In this document: positions 35,881 to 48,600 of the stretch, in pieces
Position numbering within the stretch: the first letter of the stretch is position 1
How the letters are laid out: every line of letters starts with the position of its first letter
Assembly (NCBI GenBank): GCA_905250075.1
Contig: CAJNOP010000952.1
Span: 1-64,000, forward strand
Direction of reading: 5' to 3'
From: Rotaria sp. Silwood1
Lineage: Eukaryota; Rotifera; Eurotatoria; Philodinida; Philodinidae
DNA: 64,000 bases
The notes under the pieces: generated by a model
Told to the model about the DNA's origin: nothing
Databases searched by the model: none
What the model saw: only the letters and a program-made list of their open reading frames with translations
Program-made: the position numbers and the translations under genes

Positions 35881-38271
35881 TTTAAAAAATTTCTCTATTT
35901 TTATATTTTTTATTTAATGTTGTCATAACTTTTAATCAACCTTCAATGGATCAAAATAATGTATTTCTTTAAATGCTATAAGGTCATAAACAGTAGTATA
36001 TTCATTTTACAGATTTCCATAAGTTTTGTGTGTTTTTATCAAAAGATGCTCCATTTAATATTCTATCAGAAGTACGAAACCGAATCTGTTTAATTCTTTG
36101 TGAAATTTTAATAAATTAATAACGGCGAAAATTTTTGATTGGCGTACTATGTCCCATTAGAAAAACCCAGAAATTACGAGTTTGAAGTGTTGTCAGCTAA
36201 AGTTGTTGTGCTGAATGGTACGCTAAATGAGAGCCTTGAACTTACTAGTGCAAAAAAGAAATATTAAGTTGTTGATATTTGATCAATAATCAGTGATTAT
36301 TTCTGTTTGACATCTTTTTCTCTTGATATTGTTTTGTACAATATTCGTTTCATACGAAGTTCTTACGTTTAAACTTAGAATAGATGATAACCTTTCTGCT
36401 TTATATGAATCATTATGGATCTGCTTGTTTTTAAATGTTATGCTCGAGAATGAATCAACTATAATTGATATGATCCATCTAAAAAAATAGCCAGAATGTC
36501 TCAGATTTCTTATAGCGAGGCATAGTACAACAATGAATATCTTTATTAATTTATCAAAATTTTAAAAAGAGTTAAACAGAGTTGGTTTCACACTTCTGAT
36601 AGAGTGTGAAATATGGTATCATTTGAGAAAAAAATCAACCTCCTACCTTATTCGTGAACGGAGATACATCCAAAACAAAAAACGTCTACATATATTTATT
36701 AAGACAACATAGAAATCAATAATATTATTTGCAATTAGTGTTATATGCACTACTTCTATTGTAAAAAGAAAATTAATATAATGTTTAGAGTCACTCTCTA
36801 ATTGTTCATAATTATTCCATGACATTTTCATATATACAGCATTGAACAATTGATCCAACTGTTCAATATTTTAATAGATGTGTTCGTCACTGATAAAAAC
36901 ATAGCAGATAAAGAAAGCCCATCTGAAAATCATTGTATATGGATGTGTCACACGTCACAGTATAATGATCGTGCTTTTTCGTATACTATATGAAATAATA
37001 CGGTCAGGATACTGACAAGGGAACCTTTTCAGATGCTAAATCGCTTTTCAACCGAAACTATTCATTTGATGAGTACTAAGGAATAATAGAAAAACTTGGA
37101 ATGGTTTGGTTTTTGTTCTTAAGTACTTGTTTATGAGATTAATTGATTATGTAACTAGTATTTTCTTTCTCGAGATCGTAAATATCTGAATAAAATTTGC
37201 TTTTACACATGGAAGAATTTTCAATATATTAAAATAGAAGATACTAGAAAAGTTCTAACTTGCTCAATGAACTGATCTCATGGAAAACTTTGCTAGTGTA
37301 AACCTGAAGGAGAGAGAATTCAGTTAAATTTGCATATCTGAAAAACAAAGACTCACAAAATCAAATTATTCTAAACTTTTTTTATCGCTTCCTCATACTC
37401 ATAAAATAAACATTGTATCCGTTAAAAAAGTGATTTGACATTTGGAAAGGTTTCTCCATGAGTCACGTAATAGAACAAAATATGAGTGTATGTCATGAAA
37501 TACGGATTTCCTAATCTCCGATTTATTTAAATTTTTATGCATAAGTATCGCATGTTTTGATTATCATAAACAGTCATTTCTACCATTGTAGTCATAGCTA
37601 CAATATAGTAACTATTTTATTGACAGACATAGGTGAATTCTCGTTTCTACGCCCTATCCTTTCAATCTAGAGAACATGCAATTTCGACAAAAAAATTGTT
37701 TCAATAAATGATATTTAATTTGTGTATGACAAATTTGAAAATGATTATTGAAGTTGATGTATTACTAACACTATCCATTGATTTGGTAAAAAAACGTCAA
37801 AAGAAATTTTGATAGAAACAAGAAAAAAAAAGAACCATACTATACATAACTCGAATTAGAATACAAGATGAAAACCGAAAAATAGATGTAAAACACGTCA
37901 ATACATATATAGGTTTTATGTATATCAATCATATAAAAGAAAAAGACTGAGTTCTTTTTAAAGAAGCTCAATGATTAATATATAAAAAGATGTTACATAT
38001 AACATTTACCCCATCTGTAGATTCTCTGTCCGATTTGTTCGATTCTAATAAAATTAATAATACTGATTCACATATGTTTTTTACAAAATAAAAAAGAAGA
38101 AGAAAGCTCAAGCTCTTTTAATAATTCTCTTTTATTGTTATTTTCTCTTACCTATTTTATGACAAATTAGATTTTAATCTTTTGATAGATTTTGTTTAAT
38201 TTTGATCTTGTACAAGACATTATTGTTGTTGATTTTCTTTACAAGAATCATTATATTTATATTTTTTCTAG
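35881..38271. other. Intergenic before the FBP1 cluster
   Basis: No gene recognised in 2.4 kb. It ends in a pyrimidine-rich tract and TTTTTTCTAG directly before the FBP1 start codon (38272). The promoter of the cluster should lie here, but no specific element is clear. Confidence 0.5.
38258..38271 (+). promoter_or_regulatory. Splice acceptor abutting the FBP1 start codon
   Basis: A T-rich tract ending in CTAG lies immediately before the ATG. It is either the acceptor of a 5' UTR intron or a spliced-leader trans-splice site. Trans-splicing has been described in bdelloid rotifers (established knowledge); its use here is inference. Confidence 0.5.
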
Positions 38272-39837
38272 ATGGAAACTGAATGTATAACTGTAACTAG
38301 TTTTGTACTTGAAGAAAAAAAGAAATATCCTGGTGCAACAGGTGAATTAACTATTTTACTTAATGCATTATTAACAGCTATTAAAGCATGTGCCGCAGCT
38401 GTAGGAAAAGCAGGCATTGCTAAATTGTAAGATAAATAAAAATTTTTATTTTAATTAAAATTTTCATTTTTATAGATATGGTTTAGCTGGTTCATCAAAT
38501 ACAACAGGTGATGATCAAAAAAAATTAGATGTTCTTGCTAATGAATTATTTATTAATATGCTTAAATCATCTTATACAGTTTATGTTATGGCATCAGAAG
38601 AGAATGAAAATATGATTGAAGTTGAAACAAAAAAACAGGTATATTGAAGATTTTTTTTTTGTCTTTTTATGTAAATCGAAGCGTTGAATTTTTAGGGTAA
38701 ATATGTTATATGTTTTGATCCATTGGATGGTTCATCGAATATTGATTGTCTTGTAACGTAAGTATATAGAACTAGAACATAGAGGGAAGCACTATGCAAA
38801 TCATTTTCAAAGATTAAATAGCTCATGGCTTTCAATTATTGATCCTCTATCTTTTAGTGTACGATACGATATTTGAGTATTTTCGTGATATTAAGTTGTT
38901 AATGCTTAAAAATTTGCTTAGTATACTAAAGTGATCCTCGGCATTTTCATCAGTATACCGTTAGAAAACAAGAGCAGGGCGTTCCACTCCGCTCTAGAAG
39001 ATAAAAGCTAAAGTTAACAGATTTTCTTTGTCTTTTAGTATTGGTTCAATATTTGGTATATGGAAAAAACCAGACAATGTTCAAAATCCAATGGATTGTA
39101 TATTACAAAGTGGTGAACATTTACGTTGTGCTGGTTATGCTGTTTATGGTTCCGCTTGTATGCTTGTTTTGGCCACAAGAGAAGGTGTTAATGGATTTAC
39201 TCTTGATCCTGTATGAGGAATAAAAAAAAAAATAAAAAACTTCTTTTTTTTTTTCTTATTTTCTTTTTGTTTACAAACAAATTTTTATTTCTTAGTCAAT
39301 TGGTGAATTTATTTTAACTGCACCAAATATGCAAATGCCTAACTATGGTGAAAAAGGTTCACAAAAAATTTACAGTATTAATGAAGGTTATGCAAAATAT
39401 TGGGATAAAGCAACAACTGAATTTGTTCATTCGAAAAAGTTTCCAGAGGTTAGAAAGATTATTTACGAAAAAAAAAACGAACATGTTTGATAATCTTTTT
39501 TTTTGCGTAGGGTAAAGAAAAACCTTTTGCTAATCGTTATGTTGGTTCAATGGTTGCTGATGTTCATCGAACAATTCTTTATGGTGGTATATTTTTGTAT
39601 CCAGAAACTAAAGATGCTAAAGATGGCAAAATTCGTTTAATATATGAAAGTATTCCTATGGCATATATTGTTGAAAAAGCAGGTGGTGCATCGTCCAATG
39701 GTGAACATTCCATTCTTAAAATTCAACCAAAAACAATTCATCAACGTTCGCCAGTTTTTCTTGGTCAAAAAGAAGAAATTGAACAAATTGAAAAACTTTA
39801 TCAAATATATCCTCGTGGTACATGGGCTCATAAATAA
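38272..39837 (+). CDS. FBP1: Fructose-1,6-bisphosphatase
   Basis: Hydrolyses fructose-1,6-bisphosphate to fructose-6-phosphate, the committed cytosolic step of gluconeogenesis. Six exons (38272-38426, 38476-38638, 38696-38757, 39039-39210, 39296-39448, 39511-39837) join to 343 residues, close to the usual ~338. Visible family features in order: [34 protein letters not shown], the metal-binding [12 protein letters not shown], the [18 protein letters not shown] block with the conserved Arg and Tyr of the substrate site, [15 protein letters not shown] near the end and HQRSPVFLG. The AMP-site helix at the N-terminus is recognisable, so allosteric control is plausible. The start codon lies at the exon edge and the N-terminus aligns with known enzymes. 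XYLB follows after 145 bp. Confidence 0.96.
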
Positions 39838-39969
39838 GAATCTCATACATTCCTTTTAATTCTTTGTTGTTTAATGTTTAGAACTAGTCATTTGATATTG
39901 TCTATTTTTCTTTCACTTTCAAATATTTCGTTTTAAATGAAAAATATTCTAGTCCACAATATGTCTAGT

Positions 39970-39982
39970 CATTGTATTTTAG
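39970..39982 (+). promoter_or_regulatory. Splice acceptor abutting the XYLB start codon
   Basis: TTGTATTTTAG directly precedes the ATG at 39983, repeating the arrangement at FBP1, and only 145 bp separate the two genes. It is a candidate trans-splice acceptor within a polycistronic unit. Confidence 0.5.
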
Positions 39983-42415
39983 ATGTCTAATGAAAAAGTT
40001 TCTCAACATCTTTATCTTGGTCTTGATTTGAGTACACAACAAATTAAATGTATTGTAATTGATGAACAATTACAAACAATAGCTGAAGAAGCAGTTAGTT
40101 TTAATGATAAATCATTACTTGTTCATCATGTTCAACCAAATGGTTTTATTGTTGATAAAAATGATAATCGTTGTATAACAACACCAGTATTCGTATTTCT
40201 AGAAGCACTTGGTAAAAATTTCAAAAAAAACGAAATCAATAAATAAACATTTTTCTAAGAATTCTATATAATTAATTTAGATGTATTATTTCAAAAATTA
40301 AGTAAGGAAAAAAAATTTGATCTTTCAAACATAGTTGGAATATCAGGTAGATAATAATAGGCTTGTTTTTTTTTAAATTCAATTTTTATTGACTCTGCTA
40401 TTAAGGATGTGGACAACAACATGGTAGTGTTTATTGGAAAACTAAAACAGAATTAGAAAATTTAAAAAATTTTCATTTAACAAATAATGATAGTATTGAA
40501 AAATCTAATGAAAAAAATTTATATCTTGTTGATCTTTTAAAATCATCATTTTCACGTATGAATTGTCCAATTTGGATGGATTCATCAACAACACATGAAT
40601 GTCAATTAATTGAAAAATCTGTTGGTGATGCACAAAATCTTTTTCAAATAACTGGTTCAAAAGCATATGAACGTTTTACGGGTAGTCAAATAATGAAAAT
40701 CGCTAATAAGACACCTGAAATTTATGAACAAACAGAACGTATTCAATTAATAAGCAATTTTGTTGCTAGTATTTTACTTGGTGAATATGCTCCTATTGAT
40801 TTATCTGATGGTTCAGGCATGAATTTACTTGATATTCGTCAATTTAAATGGTCAAAAGAATGTTTAAATATATGTGGAAAAGATTTAGAAAGAAAACTTT
40901 CGGAAAAACTTGTTCATCCAAGAACAGCACTTGGAACAATTGCAAAATATTTTGTTGAACGTTATGGTTTTAATAGTCAATGTCAAATTGTATCATTTAC
41001 AGGAGACAATCCATCATCATTTTATGCATTAGCATCTGATGCAAAAACGATTGTTATTAGTTTAGGTAAATATATCTTACCGTTTCATGGCGGGTTTTCC
41101 ATGTATGGGAATGGCAGCTTGATGCTTCTGAAACAGACATCGCATTGTACTCGAAGTACAATTTAATATTAGAATCTAAATATTTCTGTAGATTGCAACA
41201 AAGAACAGACTGAAGGCGATAGCAGTTTTGCAGTAAATACGAACTTTTTTTCGTCAATAATGAAAAACTCCATCGACAGCCAAAGACGTTGACATGACTG
41301 TAGTCACACGACTTTTCGTCTCAAACAGGAGACAAAAACGAGTTATGAACGCATGAGAATCCAATGTTGGTCTACACAATAAAATATTTCTAATAAAAAT
41401 CGTCTTAAAAAGGCTGGAAACTATTGGCTATTGGGTCTTCTAGATGCACAAGCTTTTCGCAAACTGTAATAAGGACTAGTGTTATATAAAATATGAACAA
41501 ATTTTTTGTTGACTAAAAATAAAGCTCGCCATGAAAGGTTTATTACAAATAAATTCAAATAAAGTAGATAAATAAATATCTAGGTACGAGTGATACAGTC
41601 ATGGCTTCCATATCTGCAAATTACATGCCAAAACAAGCATTAGATGGTCATTTACTTGTTAATCCATTAAGAGATGATCGAGAAAATAAATTATTAATGC
41701 TTCTTCTTTGTTTTAAAAATGGATCACTTGTACGAGAACGTATGTAATTGAACAAAAGTGTTTTCTTTTCAATAAGATAAACAAATATTTTTATTTTATT
41801 TAGGTATACGTGAAGAAGTTGCTTCAAAAGATTGGCAACAAATGAGCGCATTACTTTCTCAAACTTCACCATCAAATCAAGGTTTTATTGGATTTTTCTA
41901 TGATGATCATGAAATTTTACCACAAAATATACAAGGAAGATTTTATTTTAATGCTGATGATCAACAAATTGATAATCTTGAAGCTGCACATAAAGCAAGA
42001 GCTGTACTTGAAGGACAATGTCTTGCAAAACGACTTTATTTACAAAGAGCTAATATAGATTTAACTAATAATGTTGATCGAATTGTAATTACTGGTAAGA
42101 ATATTTTAATGAAATACTAAAAAAAAAAAAAGGTTTAATTTTTTTGTAGGTGGTGCATCTGTTAATGTTGATCTAGTACAAATTTTAGCGGATATCTTTG
42201 GTAAACCAGTTTATGGTGCATTAGCACCTAATTCTGGTGCTCTTGGTGGTGCTTTACGTGCTATTGATGTTATTAATCAAAAGTCGAATTCAACAACTTC
42301 CACTATTGAATGTCTTATTGCTGCTCAACCTCGTCAAGAATACACAGCGGTATATGATGAAATGCTTGTTCGTTATGCTAAACTAGAAGATAAAATAGTC
42401 AAAGAAACAAAATAA
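39983..42415 (+). CDS. XYLB: Xylulose kinase (FGGY family)
   Basis: Phosphorylates D-xylulose to xylulose-5-phosphate, linking the glucuronate-xylulose route to the pentose phosphate pathway; cytosolic. Six exons (39983-40211, 40281-40346, 40406-41065, 41584-41739, 41804-42094, 42150-42415), every junction in phase 1, give 555 residues; the human enzyme has 536. Motifs in order: ATP-phosphate loop LGLDLSTQQIK, GISGCGQQHGSVYW, substrate-side WMDSSTTHECQ, RFTGSQIMKI, LSDGSGMNLLDI, FTGDNPSS, SLGTSDTVM, ITGGASVNVD and LGGALRA near the C-terminus. The order and wording match animal XYLB closely. Intron 3 (41066-41583) is longer than the others because it holds a probable 454-bp inverted-repeat insertion. 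The ULK3-type kinase begins 180 bp downstream. Confidence 0.95.
41083..41536. mobile_element. Possible 454-bp MITE in XYLB intron 3
   Basis: TTTCATGGCG at 41083-41092 is mirrored by CGCCATGAAA at 41527-41536, with weaker similarity continuing inward. The interior has no coding frame. No clear target duplication was found, so the call is tentative. Confidence 0.4.
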
Positions 42416-42595
42416 TCATACAATTGATATTTCAGTGATTTTGTTTTTTGTTTTTCATTATATGTTTAATTGATTGATATATTGATTTTAGTTTTTGATC
42501 TAGTAATTCTATGCATCTATCTTCGAAAAAACCAGCTCATACATTTATATTTGATTGTTCTAGATGAAAAATTTCTTTCTACTTTTGATTATATA

Positions 42596-45500
42596 ATGGC
42601 CGCACGATACGAAGCAACACCGATTCCTAATTTGCCTGGTTATGCACTTGGAGAAAAACTAGGTGCTGGATCATTTGGTAAAAGAAAATTGTGAATGATA
42701 TTTGATTTCAATTATATTTATTTATATCTATAGGAACTGTATATAAAGCAAGATTGATACCGGTATGTCAATTTTGTTGGTCTGCGTATTTCTTTCTCCT
42801 GCACTCACACGCACATCAATAGTAGTCAACGAGCAGGTGTTAACAGAAATTGATGATATATTTTTAAATGAAAGAAGAAAACGAGACAACGATATTTGTT
42901 GAATAGAATCGGAGAAATATGTGAGCTAATGGAAAAATTAGATGACGATTTACGAAAAAAAAAACAATTTTTCTGACAATACATGCGGTATCTGTTGAAG
43001 ATTTTATGTTGTACTCAAGAGTTAGCCCATGTACATGCATCGCAAAAAGCGACCCAGTTCAGCTCATGTTTTTCTTGTCGAACAGTTTCGGTTCATGAGT
43101 GAGTTAGGCTGAACCGAATTTCACCTAGTCTAATGGGAGCTATCAGACTTTCTAGTATGTAATGTTAGATGTCATTATGAAATAGTCGATGATAAGACTT
43201 CGCTAGGATTAGCTAAGATTGAATGAAGGTTCGTCAATTTTATTAAATAAATGATGAACAAAAATAATAGAATGACAATCTATAGTAGATGAAATAAGAG
43301 AGACAAAAAAACAAAACAAAGAAATTTCAAACATGAATACGTGTACATACAACAAGAAGAAAGAGATAAAATGAGAGATTACTATTATTGTCCTATGCTT
43401 ATTCCTCGAATCTCATCAGTTCTCAAAATAGAAAGATTGTTTTAACAAGAGTTTACGTAACGTTCATCAACTATTCAAAAAACAATTTCAAAACTAATTT
43501 CAACAAAGTTTTTTAGTCAAACTCTTCAAGTCATTCTGGAGATGCTAGATACTTTTTCATCGATTATTTATATTAAACTACTATAATACACCGTACATAT
43601 TTCTCAAATAATCCTGACAATGATCTTATATTAATCAAGTCATGATTGAATGCTAACTTTTGAGATCTTCATGACGGAGTAGCTACTTTGTTTCACAAAC
43701 GAAAGGCAGAGGTATTCTTCATATTTCTCTTTTACTTTTCGAATAAGACTCGATCAAGTCCGAGTTCAACTTGACAGATTCTAACTTTGATAAGTAATCA
43801 TTAAAACCAAAAAATTGTTGTTTTCTATTTATTACTTAAGACTTCTCAATCTCGACCAAGTTCAGCTGCATGTGCTCGTCCTAATTTCTTTGCTATTAAA
43901 TGTATCAATCGTAAAACTCTTACAAAAACTACTCAAGATTTACTTATCAATGAAATAAAATTACTTAAAAATATAAAACATGAAAATATTGTTGAAATGT
44001 ATGATTTTCAGGTAGATAAATTAAAAAAAAGAATTATCATATTTTTTAATTCTAATCGTTTCTTTTTATTGTTCAAAGTGGGATGAAAATTATATCTATA
44101 TTGTTATGGAATATTGTGCTGGTGGTGATATGTCAATGTTTATACGTTCTCGACAACAATTATCTGAAGCTCGTGCACGACCATTTGTACAACAAATTGG
44201 TAAGAATATGTAAGTGTTATGAATAAATATTCATTCATTTCTTTTTTTTTTTATATGTTTTATTTCTTCAAAGCTCGAGTATTAAAATTTCTTTATGAAA
44301 AACGAATTAGTCATATGGATTTAAAACCTGAAAATATTCTTTTAACATCTATTGATAGACCAATATTAAAAGTAGCTGGTATGATGAAACTTTTATAGTA
44401 TTTATTACTCATAATGTATTTTATAGATTTTGGTGTTGCACAACATATTGGAAAACGTGGTAGTCGAAGTATTCGTGGAACTTTATTATATATGGCACCA
44501 GAAATACTTTCTTCACATCCATATGATAATCGTGTTGATCTTTGGTCAATGGGAATTATACTTTATGGTAAATTTGAAATATTGAAGATGAAAATAAGAT
44601 AATAGTTGTTTTTGTTTAATACTTATAGAATGTCTTTTTGGTCGACCACCATTTATTTTTTCATGTGTTGATGAACTTATAGAAGAAATTAAATCCAACG
44701 TTCCAATTGAAGTAAGAAAAGATGCATTTGAAAATGATTTCCTTGATAAACAAAAAAACTTTTTATTTTAAAATAGATTCCAAATGATGCTCGAATCTCA
44801 TCCGAGTGTCGTAATTTACTTGAAGGTCTACTGCAACGTGATCCAAATAGACGAATTAGTTTTAGAGATTTTTTTCGACATCCATTTATTTTTACTGATT
44901 TATCTTCTCAAATAATTCGTGCAGTAAATATTCCTTTTTATTTCATTCTTTGTTATATTTTTTTTTGTTGCAATTCAAATAGGATGATTTGTATCAAAAA
45001 TCAATTACTTATGAACAAACAGGTGATATTAAAAAAGCTCTTGACTATCGAGTGAGAGCATTAGATGAATATGTGGCTATTATTAAAGGTAAACAATGAT
45101 TTTATGGAGTTCAGATATATTTTTCGAAAGAAAATAGGCAGGGTAACTTTTAAATCGAGATATTTGCAGAATCTCCACCTTCATATCAACTGAGACAAAG
45201 ATCATTGAGTACGTTTCTTTAGAAATGAAGAATAATCGACCCCAAATTCCTATCTCAGACACTCTTCAGCTAAACTATAGTCTGTTAGAGATTTTTAACT
45301 TTACATATTTTGCATTAATATAATTAGGCTAATGAGTAACAGTGAATTTTATATTTAAGTCTATGTTTTTTTTGTTTAACAGTTGACGAAGATCATGATC
45401 GAAGACGAATGTTAAGAATGAAAGTAAAAGAAGGTGTAGCTGCTGCTGAAACACTTAAAAAACAAATGTTACCAAAAACTCCGAATGTTGTACCGATGCC

Positions 45501-46128
45501 CACAACAGTCTCGTCTCCATCTGAAAATTGTAAGTTTTACTTACTTTTTGTTTCTCAACTTTCTATACAAACTTCGATGAACTGTTTCTTTATAGTCGAT
45601 TTAAAAAATAATAAAGAACTTTCTGAAGCTTATCAACATTGTTTAAATGGAAATCAATTAGTAAGCACAAAACATTTTCCTTTTTAAATAATTTTATGAA
45701 TTTGTTTCATTTTGCTATAGATGAATGTCTCCAGATTTGGTCAAGCTTTTGAAGAATATCAAATAGGTTTGACTGTGATGCTTCGTGCTGCTCGAAGTAA
45801 GTTAACATTTTTATCTTATATATAAAATTTTTTTTTTGTTTTTTTATGTACAGCTGAAACGAATCCTGTGAAAAGTAAAATTCTTCGCGATGTGGTAAAT
45901 AAGATTTTATTTGATATGATTAATCGAAAAAAAATTTCTTTTTAGATTTCATTCTATTTAAATAAGGCTGAAATATGTAAAAATAAGCATGAATCTCAGC
46001 AATTAGATATTGATATGGAAAAGATCAAAGAAGATTCTGCACTTGATAATACAATGTTAAATGAATCGAATATTAATACCGAAGGAAAACAACGAGCCAG
46101 TTCACAACAAAATTGCTGTCTACAGTGA
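42596..46128 (+). CDS. ULK3: ULK3-type serine/threonine kinase with MIT-like C-terminus
   Basis: Fourteen exons (42596-42677, 42734-42762, 43841-44011, 44079-44199, 44274-44378, 44427-44567, 44629-44711, 44777-44923, 44983-45088, 45383-45529, 45596-45660, 45721-45796, 45854-45894, 45946-46128) give 498 residues; human ULK3 has 472. ULK3 acts in hedgehog/GLI control, autophagy and the abscission checkpoint. Kinase features: glycine loop LGAGSFGTVYKA, Lys57 in FAIKCINR, catalytic Asp150 in [16 protein letters not shown] at 170-172, GTLLYMAPE and [22 protein letters not shown] in place of HRD fits the ULK3 subfamily, which has HLD. Residues ~292-330 and ~375-460 resemble paired MIT helices that bind ESCRT-III. 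The last four residues are CCLQ, a CaaX-like end not expected in this family. A serine-rich insert precedes Lys57. Intron 2 is 1,078 bp. AATAAA lies at 46187. Confidence 0.92.
45193..45232. repeat. Dispersed repeat copy A (ULK3 intron 9)
   Basis: About 39 bp starting GACAAAGATCATTG are about 80% identical to 55115-55153. It may be part of a larger decayed element. Confidence 0.5.
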
Positions 46129-46186
46129 TCTATTTCGTTTTTTTTTGAATTGACGAATTTCTTTTTTTTTATTACATAAGCATGAA

Positions 46187-46192
46187 AATAAA
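46187..46192 (+). promoter_or_regulatory. Polyadenylation signal AATAAA
   Basis: Canonical hexamer 59 bp after the ULK3 stop codon. Confidence 0.45.
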
Positions 46193-46340
46193 AAATTTCA
46201 CTAATGATTAAAAAAAATGATTTGCAAGAGATACTAAACAAAAATATTAGCTCTTCTGTATATATTCTATTCATCTTAATAAGATTACAGAGAAAGATCA
46301 TGATAAATCTACCTCTATGTGCATAAATGTATTCAATACA

Positions 46341-46982
46341 TTATAGAACAAATGATGAAATCGTTGTACCACATGCATCACGTAGAAGAATACAATCAAA
46401 GCCTTTGTTAAATGCATCTTCAAATTTCCTTGAAACACATTGGTCAGTATTAACACTAACAAAAAAACGCGTAATCATTTTATTGTTATGAAGATAAGAG
46501 AGTAGTGCAGACTCATGAACGTACAAATCTGATGGGCGATCCTAGTATTGATCATAGTGTCACTTTCTGCATATAGCAATGAATAAGAGTAAACTTACTT
46601 TGTGAAATAAACCATCAGACTTATCAATGCTCTGATTACTTTCATAACTTTGAAAAAGTGAATCATAGGGTTTAGCGTTCCAAATATCATGCATCAATAA
46701 TCTTCTACTGTCAACATGGTCGCCATTTGGCAACGTGATTTCGTTCATAGTAGCTCTTAAACCTTTGTAAATTTTGTTTAAAATCCTTGGTAAATTCTTC
46801 AGTCCGCCTATACTGTCGCATTCAAAGATTCGTTTGATTGCTGGAATGGCGTATTTGAACAATTACTTTGATGCGACAAGCCTTGCCTCACGCGATTGTA
46901 TAGTTGCATGCAGAAAAAAGTTTTGACTATCAATAATAACTAAAGTATTGTTATTATTTCCTTCTTGTGTGACCATTTCCAT
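46341..46982 (-). pseudogene. Isochorismatase-fold cysteine hydrolase, interrupted by a stop
   Basis: Two exons on the minus strand, 46982-46599 and 46541-46341, separated by a 57-bp GT-AG intron, join in frame. The family hydrolyses amides or vinyl ethers through an Asp-Lys-Cys triad. All three are visible: Asp in NTLVIIDSQNFFLH (codon 18), Lys in GLFHKDRPSD (codon 128, at the exon edge) and Cys in FVSVNTDQCV (codon 163). The stretch LPNGDHVDSRRLLMHDIWN is typical of the fungal/bacterial-like subgroup. A single TAA at 46863-46865 (codon 40) interrupts an otherwise intact frame, and the segment after it is shorter than in relatives, so a deletion is likely. The C-terminus also ends early, after LLRDACGTT. 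Family relationship suggests a non-metazoan origin, possible horizontal transfer, now decaying; that needs a tree. Confidence 0.72.
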
Positions 46983-48600
46983 GTACAGAAAACAACCGTC
47001 AAATTATTTTGACGATATTTCAACTATATTCTTTTATTTAATTGATATATTTCAGTTGTTTGTGAAACAAACAATGAATGTATGATATGAGAACATGCTT
47101 CTTACTACATGAGATATTCAATATTCATTTTGCTCGTTAATAACAGTATATTGGCTTTTTCTATGGAATTGTTCTCGCACTGAAATATGACATGTTCATT
47201 CTGGTATTGTCCAATGAATGAACAGATTGATTCATTACAAGATACATGTATTGATTTTAAAATATTGTAATATCGAAAGTGGAAATAACTTCATTATGAT
47301 AAATAAATACTAAACAGATAGCAAATTATTGAGTTGAAATAGAAGCTAATTGAGAAAAACCAATGAATTCGTAATACGACCCGATATTCTTCCACTATTA
47401 CGGCGTGCCTATGGGATACAACCTCATTGTGTCATGGATGTCTAATTTATTAATATCTTCACTAAACATCTATGTGTATATAAGTACATGTAGTTCTGTT
47501 CTTCTGTAATTGTTTATTCAAAAAAACTAACGTACCGAGTTCCTTTCTAAGCACATAATTAAGATTATGTCAAGTAGTTAATCTAAGCACGGTAGAATTG
47601 AAATTCAAATACAATATTGTATTAAAAAATATTGTAACAAGATGGTCATAAACCAATATTAGCTAACTTTAAACTACTCCATGATAGAAAAATTCTAATT
47701 GCAAATCTGGCAGACATACTCAGGAATAAAGCAATTTCCATTCTGGGAATCGATTAGAATAGATGCATCCTTAGATATGGTATTGCTTTAATGTAATGAA
47801 GCATTCCTAAATATGATAAGTTAAGGAGACGAATTGTAATTTGCATTATTTTAATTAGCAACATTAGACCTTTATTTAGTATACAAGAGAAATCAGAAAG
47901 TAAAAATAAATATTCTTTATACGTAAAAAGAAATGATCTGACAACTAAGACTAGTAGAACATCGACCAATACATCAACTTGTGCATTATAATTATTTATT
48001 TATTCTATTCATCGTATTTATTTATATCAATCAACTCATAATTTTATTACAGAAAGAGAAAAATGAAATATTTTGTAACATTTACGGTAAATTCGTGTTG
48101 AATAACTTCTATTAGATTCATATAAGTACATTAATTTTCTTTTTGAGCTTCATTCATATATGTTTGAAGAGTAGCAACTTTTTGGTGCGTGTTCTGGAGT
48201 AATTTTTCACACATCTTTTTTGACGAAAGTAAACGTATATAAAGAGAGACGTAAAAACTGCCGGCTTTTAATTCTCACGTCAATATTCTGGTTTTTTACT
48301 ATGATATGTAGAATCTCATTGTGGTATTTCATTACTAAAAATTGGTCACTATTAGATTCTGATATGATGAGATAATCGCACCAAAATGTGCTTGTGCATT
48401 ACAACTACTACCGTTTAGTTATAGTATTCATCGATATCGATTTGTTTATCTGAAACATTTAATAGATCATGCTCGCTGTGTTCATCATCTTGGTAATTCG
48501 AAATTTTCCTTTTTCTGAATACACGGGACGTTGATAATATAAGTAATTAATAATTTCATTTAACAGTTAGATTTTGAGGCAGGAATAATGTTTTACGCAA
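46983..48600. other. Intergenic
   Basis: 1.6 kb between two minus-strand pseudogenes; no coding similarity or defined repeat seen. Confidence 0.45.
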
